Shown here piece after piece: positions 9,185-17,931 of a stretch of 64,000 nt of DNA. Origin of the DNA: JASHUC01 sp035606175 (GTDB taxonomy: Bacteria > Pseudomonadota > Gammaproteobacteria > Steroidobacterales > Steroidobacteraceae); contig DATNFW010000048.1 of the NCBI GenBank assembly GCA_035606175.1, positions 13,434-77,433 of the forward strand, in the 5' to 3' direction. Under the pieces are notes generated by a model. That model made no database searches and was not told where the DNA came from. It saw only the letters and a list, made by a program, of their open reading frames with translations. Each line of letters starts with the position of its first letter. The stretch's first letter is position 1. The position numbers and the translations under genes were made by a program.

Positions 9185-9631
9185 ATGACGCCCGCTGGCA
9201 GACCCATGCCCATTTTCGTTACCCCGAGCCTCGCCATTGCCGACGCGGATATCGAGCTCTCGTTCGTGCGCGGCTCGGGGCCGGGCGGTCAGAACGTCAA
9301 CAAGGTCTCCTCCGCCGTACAGCTGCGCTTCGACCTCGCCGCGACGACCTCCCTCGATGAGCCGGTGAAAAGCCGCTTGCGCGCCCTTGCCGGCCGAAGG
9401 CTGACGCAGGACGGCGCCGTTCTCATCGTCGCGCGCAATCACCGCACGCAGGAGCGCAATCGCGCCGAAGCCTGCGAGCGTCTCGCCGAGCTCGTCCGGG
9501 ACGCGCTCATCGAGCCTCGTCTGCGCCGTCCCACGCGCCCGACCCGCTCATCGCGGGCGGCGCGCGTCGATGCCAAAACGCGGCGCGGCCGGCAGAAGCG
9601 CTTACGATCGCGAGTCGACTGGAACGACTAG
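9185..9631 (+). CDS. arfB: Alternative ribosome-rescue factor ArfB (peptidyl-tRNA hydrolase)
   Basis: ArfB/YaeJ releases peptides from ribosomes stalled without a stop codon. The catalytic GGQ (Gly34-Gly35-Gln36) sits in the family motif RGSGPGGQNVNKVSSAVQ. The C-terminus is a lysine/arginine-rich tail (RRGRQKRLRSR) that in this family enters the empty mRNA channel. The 148-aa length is normal. ATG at 9185 is taken as start; ATG at 9206 would remove seven residues and also fits. The stop codon lies inside a short tandem repeat (9625-9663). Confidence 0.93.
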   Translation: MTPAGRPMPIFVTPSLAIADADIELSFVRGSGPGGQNVNKVSSAVQLRFDLAATTSLDEPVKSRLRALAGRRLTQDGAVLIVARNHRTQERNRAEACERLAELVRDALIEPRLRRPTRPTRSSRAARVDAKTRRGRQKRLRSRVDWND

Positions 9632-9663
9632 CCGCACCCGACTAGCGCACCCGACTCCCGCAC
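9625..9663 (+). repeat. Three imperfect 13-14-nt tandem repeats across the arfB stop
   Basis: Units CGACTAGCCGCACC, CGACTAGCGCACC and CGACTCCCGCAC lie head to tail. The arfB TAG (9629-9631) is in the first unit and is duplicated in the second. A similar tandem duplication across a stop codon is seen at 39665-39712. Confidence 0.6.
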
Positions 9664-9673
9664 GGACCCCATC

Positions 9674-11110
9674 TTGAGCGACCTCAGAGCCGCAGAGCGC
9701 CCGGGACCGCGAGACCCCCTCGCCGCCGAAACGGGCGGCCGGGCGCGCGCACAAGCCTGCTGGCCGACTGCGCGCACGGCGTACTACACACTGTTTGTGC
9801 TCATCCTGTGCCTCACCTCCAACCAGCTCGACATCGGCATCGTTCCGTACCTCGCCTCGAGCATCAAGGCGGACCTCGCGATCTCCGACACCCTGCTCGG
9901 GCTGCTGCTCGGAGCGGCCTTCGGGTTGTTCTACACGCTGGTTGGCTTGCCGATCGCGTATTACGTCGACCGCTTCAGCCGCCGATGGATCCTCGCGATC
10001 GGCATCGCCGTATGGAATATCGGGACTGCGCTCTGCGGCATCGCGCAGAACTTCTGGCAGCTCTTCGCGGCACGCTTCCTCGTCGGCGCCGGTGAGGGCG
10101 TCAACGGCCCAGCCTCCTACGCCATCGTCGGGGATCTCTTCCCGCGGGAGAAGATACCGCGCGCGATCGCCCTCCTTCAGCTCGGATCGGTGATCGGTCC
10201 GGCGGTCGCGCTCGCCTTCAGCGCATGGCTCCTGCACATCTTCCTTGCCATGAAACCCATTCACGTGCCGTTCGGGATCATTCACGGCTGGCAGCTCATC
10301 TTCATCCTCATCGGACTGCCGAGCATCGCGATCGCCGCGCTGATTGTCGTCACCGTTCCCGAGCCCGCGCGCCACAGGATCCGTAATCAAATGGCCGAGG
10401 TCGGGGACCGGGCTGCGGGAGCGGAGGCCGGCATCATCGCCTGGATCAAGGACTATGCAGTTGCATTCCGCTTCATGAGGCGCCATTGGCAGGTCTACGC
10501 GCCGATGTTTGGAAGTCTCCTCGCCGGGGCATTCTCGATCGGCGCCGCTCAATGGATGCCGATCTTCTATGAGCGCACCTTCGGCTGGGCCCCTGCCCGG
10601 CTCGCCGCTTTGCAGAGCGGCGTCCAGCTGGTTGCACCGCTCCTCGGATTGACCGCGAGCGTCGTGCTCGCCGAGCGGTTCTCGCGCCGCGGGCGCGAGG
10701 ACTCCGCCTTTCGCGTATACATCCTTTCGCTGATCGTCGCGGTGCCGGCGCTGTTCTATGTCTTGATGCCCAACGCCTGGATGGCATTCGGCGTCGGAGC
10801 ACTCGGCTGGTTCTCGATCGGGATGTCCGGAGCCTCGCAAAACGCGGCGCTGCAGATCATCACCCCGGCCGAGCTGCGCGGTAAGGTGACGGCGCTCTAC
10901 CTGCTCGTCTACAGCATCGTCGGCGTCGCCTTCTCGCCGGTGCTCTACGCGCTCATCGAAGACTTCATCCTGCGCGATGAATCCCAGATCCGCTGGGCGA
11001 TCTTCTGGCCGCTCGTCCTCCTGCGTCCGCTCGCGCTCCTCATCGCCTGGTTCGGTCTTGGGCCCTACGGGCGCGAAGTCGCGCGCCTGGAGTCGCTCGA
11101 GCGCTCGTAG
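9674..11110 (+). CDS. MFS transporter, spinster-like
   Basis: The 478-residue protein has about 12 hydrophobic segments starting near residue 37 (YYTLFVLILCLTSNQLD). It carries the MFS loop motif after TM2 (PIAYYVDRFSRRW, a G-x-x-x-D-R-x-x-R-R variant) and GAGEGVNGPASYAI, typical of spinster-type carriers in proteobacteria. The substrate cannot be deduced. The start is a TTG at 9674; no ATG or ribosome site is better placed. A ~35-residue N-terminal cytoplasmic stretch precedes TM1. Its stop abuts the break point of the GST remnant on the other strand. Confidence 0.82.
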   Translation: MSDLRAAERPGPRDPLAAETGGRARAQACWPTARTAYYTLFVLILCLTSNQLDIGIVPYLASSIKADLAISDTLLGLLLGAAFGLFYTLVGLPIAYYVDRFSRRWILAIGIAVWNIGTALCGIAQNFWQLFAARFLVGAGEGVNGPASYAIVGDLFPREKIPRAIALLQLGSVIGPAVALAFSAWLLHIFLAMKPIHVPFGIIHGWQLIFILIGLPSIAIAALIVVTVPEPARHRIRNQMAEVGDRAAGAEAGIIAWIKDYAVAFRFMRRHWQVYAPMFGSLLAGAFSIGAAQWMPIFYERTFGWAPARLAALQSGVQLVAPLLGLTASVVLAERFSRRGREDSAFRVYILSLIVAVPALFYVLMPNAWMAFGVGALGWFSIGMSGASQNAALQIITPAELRGKVTALYLLVYSIVGVAFSPVLYALIEDFILRDESQIRWAIFWPLVLLRPLALLIAWFGLGPYGREVARLESLERS

Positions 11111-11219
11111 GACGGTGCAGATTCACGAAATGGCTCTCGAAGGGCACGCCCTTCTCTTTGATCGCGAGGAGGACCTTGAGCGAGTTGGCAGCCGGCTCGG
11201 CGTGATAGAGCTTCAGCAT
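11111..11219 (-). pseudogene. Truncated glutathione S-transferase remnant
   Basis: From ATG 11219 the frame reads MLKLYHAEPAANSLKVLLAI and then about 15 more GST-like residues (KEKGVPFESHFVNLH). This is the N-terminal thioredoxin-fold strand-helix-strand of a GST. The homology stops at about 11115, next to the MFS stop codon (11108-11110); the frame continues as antisense of the MFS gene. About 180 residues of a normal GST are absent. It follows plsB by 36 nt, so it may once have been in the plsB operon. I read it as the remains of a deletion or rearrangement. Confidence 0.65.
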
Positions 11220-11254
11220 GGGCGTGCTCCGGGCGTGGTTGGGCATGGAAAGGC

Positions 11255-13678
11255 TCAGGCGTGGGTGACCTGCAGGATGCTGTGGCGGATCTCCTCGTTG
11301 AGTACGAGCTGCGCGTCCTCGGCGACACGCGTGAGCACTTCCCCGAACTCGAGCTTGCCCGTCGAGGAGGTGCCTACGACCCCGCGTTCGCGCAACAGAT
11401 CGATGAAGTTCTCGAACAGCGAGCGGTCGAAGAACTCGGGCGAGTCGAACCCGTATACGAGGCTCATGCGCTGAGCCATCAGATGGCAGCGCTCCTCGAG
11501 CATCGCCTGGGTGAGCGCACCGCTCCCGGCCTTCAGCAATACGGCGATCGTGAGGTAATAGCGCTCGATCGTCTGCAGGCTCGACTGGGCGAGCAGCGAC
11601 AGCTGCATGGCCTCGGCGGAGGTCGGCGGCGGCCGCCGCCAGGAGTCCCCGTCCGCGCCACGCTCGATCAGCCCGTAGCGCGCGAGCGCTTCGAGCACCG
11701 AGTCGATCACCGCGGGGGCTTCGTCCTCGCGGAACGCGAGAAACAGCTCGGAGGCGATGTAAGGATAGATGCGCCCGGCGAGGCGGTGGATGTCCTCGCG
11801 CTGCATGACGGCGTTGCCGAGGAACACGCACGCCACGAGCGAGGGGATGGCGACGACATGCAGCACGTTGTTGCGAAAGTAGGCCGCGAGCGCCGCCGAC
11901 TCGTCGCTCATCTGCACGAGGTCCCCGAGAGGATGCGCGCGCCGGGAGACGACCTGCATCGATTCCCCATAGGCAACGATCTCCGCGCTCGAAAGCGCCG
12001 TCACCGTGACGCGCGGCCCGTACGGGCAGTCGCGCAGCAGCGCGAGATGCAAATCCAGGTGGCGCATCAGGTCCGCCTCGGCGAGGATGTGCCGCGGGGA
12101 AGCGAGCAGCGCGATCGCGAGCAGATTGATCGGCGTCACGGCGGCCGCCGCATTGATCCTGCGCATGATGGTCGCGGCGAGGTCGGCGACGGCCGCGTTG
12201 AACCAGGGAAGCCGCGCCTCATCGACCGGGCGGCTGCGCCACTCGGAGTCGTGACGCTCGAGCACCTGCGCAAGCGAGAAAGGTTCCCCGAGATTGACGT
12301 GCACGCGGCCGAACCGCTCGCGCAGCCGGGGCAGTGCGCGCAGCAGCCCGAAGAAGCTCTCCTTCTGTTTCGGCACTCCGGAGAGCTCGCCGATGTAGGT
12401 CTCGCCCTCGACGATCCGCTCGTAGCCGAAGTACACCGGAACGAACACGACGGCACGCGCGGGATCGCGCAGGAAGCTGCGCACGGTCATCGACAGCATC
12501 CCGGTCTTTGGCTGCAGGAGCCTCCCGGTGCGGCTCCTGCCACCCTCGATGAAGTACTCGATCGGATGGCCGCGCGCCATGATCGCCGCCATGTAGCTCG
12601 TGAAGACGACCGCGTAGAGGCTGCTGCGAAAGCTGCGGCGGATGAAGAACGCACCGCCCTTGCGCAACAGCCGCCCGATGAGCGGCAGGTCGAGATTGAT
12701 GCCTGCCGCGATATGTGGAACCGCAAATCCCTGCCGATAGATCGCGTAGGACAGCAGCAGATAGTCCATGTGGCTGCGATGGCAGGGGACGTACACGATC
12801 TCGTTGCCGTCTGCGACCGCCTCGAGCGTTGCCGCGTGCTCGAAATCCACGCCGTCGTACAGACGATTCCACAACCGGCTGAGCAGGTGATCGAGAAAAC
12901 GCACGAACGCATGCGAGTAGTTGGCCGCGATCTCCTCGGCTATCCGTTGTGCGGCTTTGAGCGCCTGGCGGCGAGTGAGGTTGCGCTCGCGCACTTCCTG
13001 CGCGACCGCCGCGCGCACGGCGCGCTTGCGCAGTACTTCGGCGACTATCGTGCGCCGATGCGACAGGTCGGGACCGATCCGCGCGGCTCTCTGCCGGCGA
13101 TAGCGCGCGCGCAGCGCTCTCAAAACACGGCGATACCGCACGTTCGGAGCCGCGCCATCGCCCACGAGCTTGCGAAGCGAGACTGCCTCGTCGATCTCGA
13201 TGAGCGTGTTGCGGCCGTTGAAGAGCACCTGGAAGAGCTTGCGCATCCGGCTCGTGAACGCCCAGTCCTCGACGAGCAGCAGCCGGAACCAGGAAGGCTC
13301 GCGTTGCGGGGCGCGCCCCCAGTACACGGCGACGGGCACCAGATCGATGTCGAGCTCGGGCCGGCGCCCGATGAGCTCCACCATCTCGGCGAGCGCCGCC
13401 GGCGGGCGCGGGTCGATGCGCCCGTCCCACAGCCCGCGCGGCTGGGCGAGATAGAAGTACGAGCGCAAATCGCGGGCCGCCGGCAGCAGCCGCTTGCGCG
13501 GCCGCGGCAGCTTCGACCGCACGCACGCGCTCTGCAGGACGGCAAGGTCGGTGACGCTGCGCCGCTCGAGAACGTAGCAGACCGGATTGTCGCGTTTGCC
13601 GAGGCGCTGCGCGGCCTCGGGAGGCAGCACGGTGAAGCGCACCCACAGGGCGAGGATCCGTCGCAGCAGCCAGGCCAT
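11255..13678 (-). CDS. plsB: Glycerol-3-phosphate 1-O-acyltransferase
   Basis: PlsB makes lysophosphatidic acid at the inner membrane, the first step of phospholipid synthesis. At 807 aa it matches E. coli PlsB (807). All four acyltransferase blocks are visible: HRSHMD (His300-Asp305), GGAFFIRRSF, EGGRSRTG (from residue 378) and VFVPVYFGYE. It starts with ATG only 3 nt after the upstream esterase stop and is probably cotranscribed with it. A truncated GST remnant follows. Confidence 0.95.
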   Translation of the reverse strand: MAWLLRRILALWVRFTVLPPEAAQRLGKRDNPVCYVLERRSVTDLAVLQSACVRSKLPRPRKRLLPAARDLRSYFYLAQPRGLWDGRIDPRPPAALAEMVELIGRRPELDIDLVPVAVYWGRAPQREPSWFRLLLVEDWAFTSRMRKLFQVLFNGRNTLIEIDEAVSLRKLVGDGAAPNVRYRRVLRALRARYRRQRAARIGPDLSHRRTIVAEVLRKRAVRAAVAQEVRERNLTRRQALKAAQRIAEEIAANYSHAFVRFLDHLLSRLWNRLYDGVDFEHAATLEAVADGNEIVYVPCHRSHMDYLLLSYAIYRQGFAVPHIAAGINLDLPLIGRLLRKGGAFFIRRSFRSSLYAVVFTSYMAAIMARGHPIEYFIEGGRSRTGRLLQPKTGMLSMTVRSFLRDPARAVVFVPVYFGYERIVEGETYIGELSGVPKQKESFFGLLRALPRLRERFGRVHVNLGEPFSLAQVLERHDSEWRSRPVDEARLPWFNAAVADLAATIMRRINAAAAVTPINLLAIALLASPRHILAEADLMRHLDLHLALLRDCPYGPRVTVTALSSAEIVAYGESMQVVSRRAHPLGDLVQMSDESAALAAYFRNNVLHVVAIPSLVACVFLGNAVMQREDIHRLAGRIYPYIASELFLAFREDEAPAVIDSVLEALARYGLIERGADGDSWRRPPPTSAEAMQLSLLAQSSLQTIERYYLTIAVLLKAGSGALTQAMLEERCHLMAQRMSLVYGFDSPEFFDRSLFENFIDLLRERGVVGTSSTGKLEFGEVLTRVAEDAQLVLNEEIRHSILQVTHA

Positions 13679-13681
13679 GCC

Positions 13682-14200
13682 TCAACCCGGGGCGGGCCGA
13701 TCGAGCGCTATCAAGAAGTACTCGAACAAATAGCGGATCAGGTCGAGCTCGCCGTGCAACCGGTGGTCGTCATCGAGCAGATGAACCGAGGCGCGGCAGA
13801 GCTTCGCGAAACGCACGCTGTCCTCCCACGGGACCACCTCGTCCCGCCAGCCGTGCACGATGGCAGTCGGGCAGTCGAGTGCCCCCTGGCGCAGCTCGGG
13901 AATCCCCGGGGTGTAGATCGCGGGCGCGAGCAGGAACACGCCGCGCGCGTGCAGAAGCGATGCCGCCGCGACCGACACGTATCCGCCGAGACTCGAGCCG
14001 ACGAGCACGAGATCGCCCTCGAGACTCTGGCAGAATTCCATCAAGCGGGCGACGCGGTCCGCGGGAGCGTCGATGCCGCGATAGTCGACCGAGTCCGGCT
14101 CGAAGCCCTCGCTGCGAGCGGTATCGGCGAGCGCCGTGATCTTGCGGCCCCAGGGACCGCCTTCCTGGCCGTGAGAAAAGACGACATGGCGGCTCGGCAC
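13682..14200 (-). CDS. Small alpha/beta-hydrolase (YqiA/RsbQ-like esterase)
   Basis: A compact 172-residue alpha/beta hydrolase. It shows the oxyanion segment VFSHGQEGGPWG, the nucleophile elbow GSSLGG (Ser70), a later acidic residue in HGWRDEVVP (Asp120) and the catalytic His in DDDHRLH (His146), a complete triad. Small esterases of this fold act on short acyl or thioester substrates; the physiological substrate is unknown. It starts with GTG at 14200, 3 nt ahead of plsB in the operon sense, suggesting a role linked to lipid metabolism. It is divergent from the hydantoinase gene. Confidence 0.8.
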   Translation of the reverse strand: MPSRHVVFSHGQEGGPWGRKITALADTARSEGFEPDSVDYRGIDAPADRVARLMEFCQSLEGDLVLVGSSLGGYVSVAAASLLHARGVFLLAPAIYTPGIPELRQGALDCPTAIVHGWRDEVVPWEDSVRFAKLCRASVHLLDDDHRLHGELDLIRYLFEYFLIALDRPAPG

Positions 14201-14226
14201 GATCGGTCTCGGGCGCTCGACTCGGC

Positions 14227-14237
14227 GCTATCATAGC
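14227..14237. promoter_or_regulatory. Palindromic -10 region between esterase and hydantoinase genes
   Basis: GCTATCATAGC is a perfect inverted repeat in the 41-nt divergent spacer. Read forward, TATCAT (14229-14234) ends 7 nt before the hydantoinase ATG, the spacing of a leaderless -10. Read backward, TATGAT could serve the esterase-plsB operon 30 nt away. Confidence 0.4.
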
Positions 14238-14241
14238 CGGG

Positions 14242-17200
14242 ATGTCGCGCGGCTGGCGCTTCTCGATCGATCGCGGCGGCACCTTCACCGACGTGGTGGG
14301 GATCGCCCCGGACGGCCGGCTGCACGTTCGCAAGGTACTCTCCGCGGCGAGCGGTCGCCCGCGCGATCCGGGCCTCGATGCCGTGCGCGCGATTCTCGAA
14401 GAGCATGCGCGCTCTGCCGCGATCGATTCCGTGAGAGTCGGCACCACGGTCGCGACGAACGCGCTGCTCGAGCGGACGGGCGATCCGGTTCTGCTCGTGA
14501 CGACCGCGGGCTTCGCCGATGCGCTCGAGATCGGCGACCAGAGCCGCCCCGACCTCTTCGCGCTGCAGATCGTGCGGCCGGCGCCGCTACACACTGCGGT
14601 GATCGAGGCGAGCGAGCGCCTCGACGCATCCGGCGAGGTACTGATACCGCTCGATCGCGAGGCTCTGCGCGGCAGCTTATCGGCGGCTCGCGCGCTCGGC
14701 CTGCGTGCGGTCGCCATCGTTTTCCTGCACGCGTGGCGGCAGCCGCGTCATGAACGCGAGGCCGCAGCTCTCGCACGCGAGATCGGCTTCGAGGAGGTCT
14801 CCGTCTCTCATGAGCTCTCACCGCTCGTGCGCTACGGCGCGCGGGGTGGAACCACGGTCCTCGACGCCTATCTCGCCTCGGGCGTGCGCCGTTACGTCGA
14901 AAGCCTCGAGAGCGGGCTCGCGGAGCTCGACTCACATGCGCGGCTCGAGCTGATGCAGAGCCACGGCGGTCTCGCCGCGCCTCCTCGATTCCATCCTTCT
15001 TCGAGCCTGCTGTCGGGACCCGCTGGCGGCCTCATCGGCGCGCGGGCCGCTGCGACGCGCCTCGGCATCACGCGGCTCGTGACGTTCGACATGGGGGGCA
15101 CCTCGACCGATGTCGCACTCATCGACGGCGAGCTGCCGCGACGTCACGAGCACTCGATCGCGGGCCTCACGATCCAGGAATCGATGCTCGATGTGCACAC
15201 GATCGCAGCCGGGGGCGGTTCGATCCTCGTGTTTGCCGATGGCCGCGCGAGCGTGGGTCCGGCGTCGGCCGGCGCGGATCCCGGTCCGGCGTGTTACGGG
15301 CGAGGCGGGCCGCTCACGCTTACCGACGTCCAGGTGCTGCTCGGGCGGCTGCGGCCCGACACGCTGCCGAAGCTGTTCGGCCCCGACGGGACCCGCGCCA
15401 TCGACTGTGCGGTCATCGAGCAGCGCTTCCGCGCCCTAGCCGCCGACGCGCAGGCCGCTGCGCCGGCCGACTCGCGAGCAGCGCCAGGAGCGGGACCCGA
15501 GCATCTCGCCAAGTCCTACCTCACGGTGGCCATTGCGGCGATGGCGAACGCAATCCGCCGCGTCTCCGGGCGAGAAGGTCTCGATCCGGCGGAGCTCACC
15601 CTCTTCGCCTTCGGGGGTGCCGCGGGACAGCATGCGTGCGGCGTTGCGCGCGCAGCGGGGATGCGACGCATTCTGACGCACCCACTCGCCAGTGTTCTCT
15701 CCGCCTACGGCATCGCCATCGCGGACCGCTCGACGCTGCTGCGCGCGAGCCTCAGGCAGCGCCTGGACCATGCAGGACTCGCCGCCGCCGTCGAGCGGCT
15801 CTCGGCGCTCGAAGCGCGTGCGCGCATCGAGATGGCGGACGCCGGTGCGCTCGAGAGCGACGTGGCGGCCGAGAGCGCCATCGTGCGGCAGCTCGAGTTG
15901 AGAGCGGGCGATAGCGAGACTCCGCTCGCAGTGCCGCTCGATTCACTGGCCGCCGTCGAGCGCGAATTCCGCGCGACGTTTCGGCGACGCTTCGGCTTCG
16001 ATCCGACCGGGCTCGAGGTACTGATCGAGGCAGTGGGCCTCGAGATGCGAGCCTTCGGCCTCGAAGCGCGCGAGCTGCAGGCGCCGGAGGAGGACGCATC
16101 GACCGCTCTGCCGCGCACGGGCCGGGTGTGGTTCGACGGCTGGCGCGAGGTGCCGATCCTCGCAAGCGCGGGGCTGCGCACCGCGATTGCGGGTCCGGCA
16201 CTGATCGTCGCTCCGCACTCGACGCTCGTGGTCGAGCCGGGATGGACGGCGCGGCCGATGGCGAACGGGGAGATTCTGCTCGAGTTTGAAGAAGCCGTTC
16301 GACGCGAGGTCGCGGGAGGTGCCGAGCCGGTTGCGCAAGCTCGCGCCAGCCTCGCCCCGCCCATGGGCGCACTCATCGAGCCCTCGCGCATCGAGATCTT
16401 CAACAATCTCTTCATGCACGTCGCCGAGCAAATGGGCGAAGTACTGCGTCAGACGGCGCAATCGACGAACATCAAGGAGAGGCTCGACTACTCGTGCGCG
16501 GTATTCGATGCCGCAGGCGGCCTGGTCGCCAACGCGCCGCACATGCCCGTGCATCTCGGCTCCATGGGCGCGAGCGTACGTGCCGTTCTCGCCGCGCACG
16601 GCGGCCGAATGCGCCGCGGCGACGCCTGGCTCCTCAACAGTCCCTATCACGGCGGCACGCACCTGCCGGACATGACTGTCGTGACTCCGGTATTCGCGGG
16701 ACATGATGCGGAAGCATCCAGCGCAACCGCGGCGCCGGATTTCTTCGTGGCCTCGCGTGCGCATCATGCAGACATAGGCGGTGCAGCACCCGGCTCGATG
16801 CCGGCGTTCAGCCGCCGCATCGAGGAGGAAGGCGCTCTGTTCGAGGACTTCCAACTTGTAGAGCGCGGTCGCCTTCGCGCGGCCGAGCTCGAAGCCCACC
16901 TGCTCGCGCCTGCCTACCCCGCACGCAATCCGCGGCAGAACCTCGCCGATCTGCGAGCGCAGCTCGCCGCGAACGCTCGCGGAGTGATCGAGCTCGAGCG
17001 CGCCTTGCGCGAGCACGGTCTCGAAGCCTTGCACGTCGGCATGCACGCCGTGCAGGAGAATGCCGCGGAGTGCGTGCGCCGCGCGATCGAGCGGCTGCGG
17101 CCGGGGGAGTTCCGCTGCGAAATGGACGGCGGCCAAGTCATCGCCGTTCGCATAGATATCGATCGCACCCTCGGCCGTGCGCGAATCGACTTCAGCGGGA

Positions 17201-17931
17201 CCTCGCCGCAGGGCGCGCACAACTTCAATGCGCCGCGCGCGGTCTCTATCGCGGCCGTACTGTACGTTTTTCGTACGCTCGTCGATCGACCGATACCGCT
17301 CAACGAGGGCTGCATTGCCCCACTCGACATCGTGATCCCGCCCGGCTCGATGCTCGATCCGCTCCCTCCCGCGGCCGTGGCGGCAGGAAACGTGGAGACT
17401 TCGCAATGCATCGTCGATGCCCTCTACGGCGCCCTCGGCGCGCTCGCCGCATCGCAAGGCACGATGAACAATCTCACCTTCGGCGACGAGCGGCTGCAGT
17501 ACTACGAGACGATCGCCGGAGGGTCCGGCGCCGGCCCCGACTTCGATGGTGCGAGCGCAGTGCAGACCCACATGACGAATTCGCGCCTGACCGACCCCGA
17601 GACTTTGGAGGCACGCTTCCCGGTACTCGTGCGGGAGTTCCGCATCCGGCGTGGCTCGGGCGGGCCGGGCCGCCATCGCGGGGGCGACGGGGCGGTGCGG
17701 CGCCTCGAGTTCCGCGCGCGGCTCGCCGGTGCGCTGCTCGCGAACCGACGGCGCGTGCCGCCGTTCGGACTGGCCGGCGGGCGCGACGGTGCCGCAGGCG
17801 CGGCGCGCCTCATCCGCGCCTCAGGGGAGGTCGAGACGCTTCCCGCAACCGCGAGCTTCCGGCTGGAGCCAGGCGATCAGCTCGAGATCCTCACGCCGGG
17901 GGGCGGTGGCTGGGGCCGAGAGCAGAGATAG
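14242..17931 (+). CDS. Single-chain hydantoinase/5-oxoprolinase (HyuA-HyuB fusion)
   Basis: This 1229-residue cytoplasmic protein combines both subunits of the ATP-dependent hydantoinase/oxoprolinase family. The N-terminal HyuA part starts FSIDRGGTFTDVV (phosphate-binding ASKHA-type motif), with GTTVATNALLER, DMGGTSTDVAL and SAGADPGPACYGRGG. The HyuB part begins near residue 708 (IEPSRIEIFNNLF) and includes NAPHMPVHLGSM, NSPYHGGTHLPDM and GGSGAGP. Eukaryotic and some bacterial 5-oxoprolinases have this same order and size, so hydrolysis of 5-oxoproline to glutamate (glutathione turnover) is a fair guess, but hydantoin or acetone-carboxylase-like substrates are not excluded. Its 3' end overlaps the convergent sheath-like gene by 41 nt. 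Confidence 0.9.
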   Translation: MSRGWRFSIDRGGTFTDVVGIAPDGRLHVRKVLSAASGRPRDPGLDAVRAILEEHARSAAIDSVRVGTTVATNALLERTGDPVLLVTTAGFADALEIGDQSRPDLFALQIVRPAPLHTAVIEASERLDASGEVLIPLDREALRGSLSAARALGLRAVAIVFLHAWRQPRHEREAAALAREIGFEEVSVSHELSPLVRYGARGGTTVLDAYLASGVRRYVESLESGLAELDSHARLELMQSHGGLAAPPRFHPSSSLLSGPAGGLIGARAAATRLGITRLVTFDMGGTSTDVALIDGELPRRHEHSIAGLTIQESMLDVHTIAAGGGSILVFADGRASVGPASAGADPGPACYGRGGPLTLTDVQVLLGRLRPDTLPKLFGPDGTRAIDCAVIEQRFRALAADAQAAAPADSRAAPGAGPEHLAKSYLTVAIAAMANAIRRVSGREGLDPAELTLFAFGGAAGQHACGVARAAGMRRILTHPLASVLSAYGIAIADRSTLLRASLRQRLDHAGLAAAVERLSALEARARIEMADAGALESDVAAESAIVRQLELRAGDSETPLAVPLDSLAAVEREFRATFRRRFGFDPTGLEVLIEAVGLEMRAFGLEARELQAPEEDASTALPRTGRVWFDGWREVPILASAGLRTAIAGPALIVAPHSTLVVEPGWTARPMANGEILLEFEEAVRREVAGGAEPVAQARASLAPPMGALIEPSRIEIFNNLFMHVAEQMGEVLRQTAQSTNIKERLDYSCAVFDAAGGLVANAPHMPVHLGSMGASVRAVLAAHGGRMRRGDAWLLNSPYHGGTHLPDMTVVTPVFAGHDAEASSATAAPDFFVASRAHHADIGGAAPGSMPAFSRRIEEEGALFEDFQLVERGRLRAAELEAHLLAPAYPARNPRQNLADLRAQLAANARGVIELERALREHGLEALHVGMHAVQENAAECVRRAIERLRPGEFRCEMDGGQVIAVRIDIDRTLGRARIDFSGTSPQGAHNFNAPRAVSIAAVLYVFRTLVDRPIPLNEGCIAPLDIVIPPGSMLDPLPPAAVAAGNVETSQCIVDALYGALGALAASQGTMNNLTFGDERLQYYETIAGGSGAGPDFDGASAVQTHMTNSRLTDPETLEARFPVLVREFRIRRGSGGPGRHRGGDGAVRRLEFRARLAGALLANRRRVPPFGLAGGRDGAAGAARLIRASGEVETLPATASFRLEPGDQLEILTPGGGGWGREQR

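Noticed and set aside
11261..14236. 991-codon open frame on the plus strand
   Set aside because: It is fully antisense to plsB and the esterase, is rich in Arg/Glu/His and has no domain; it is a product of high GC.
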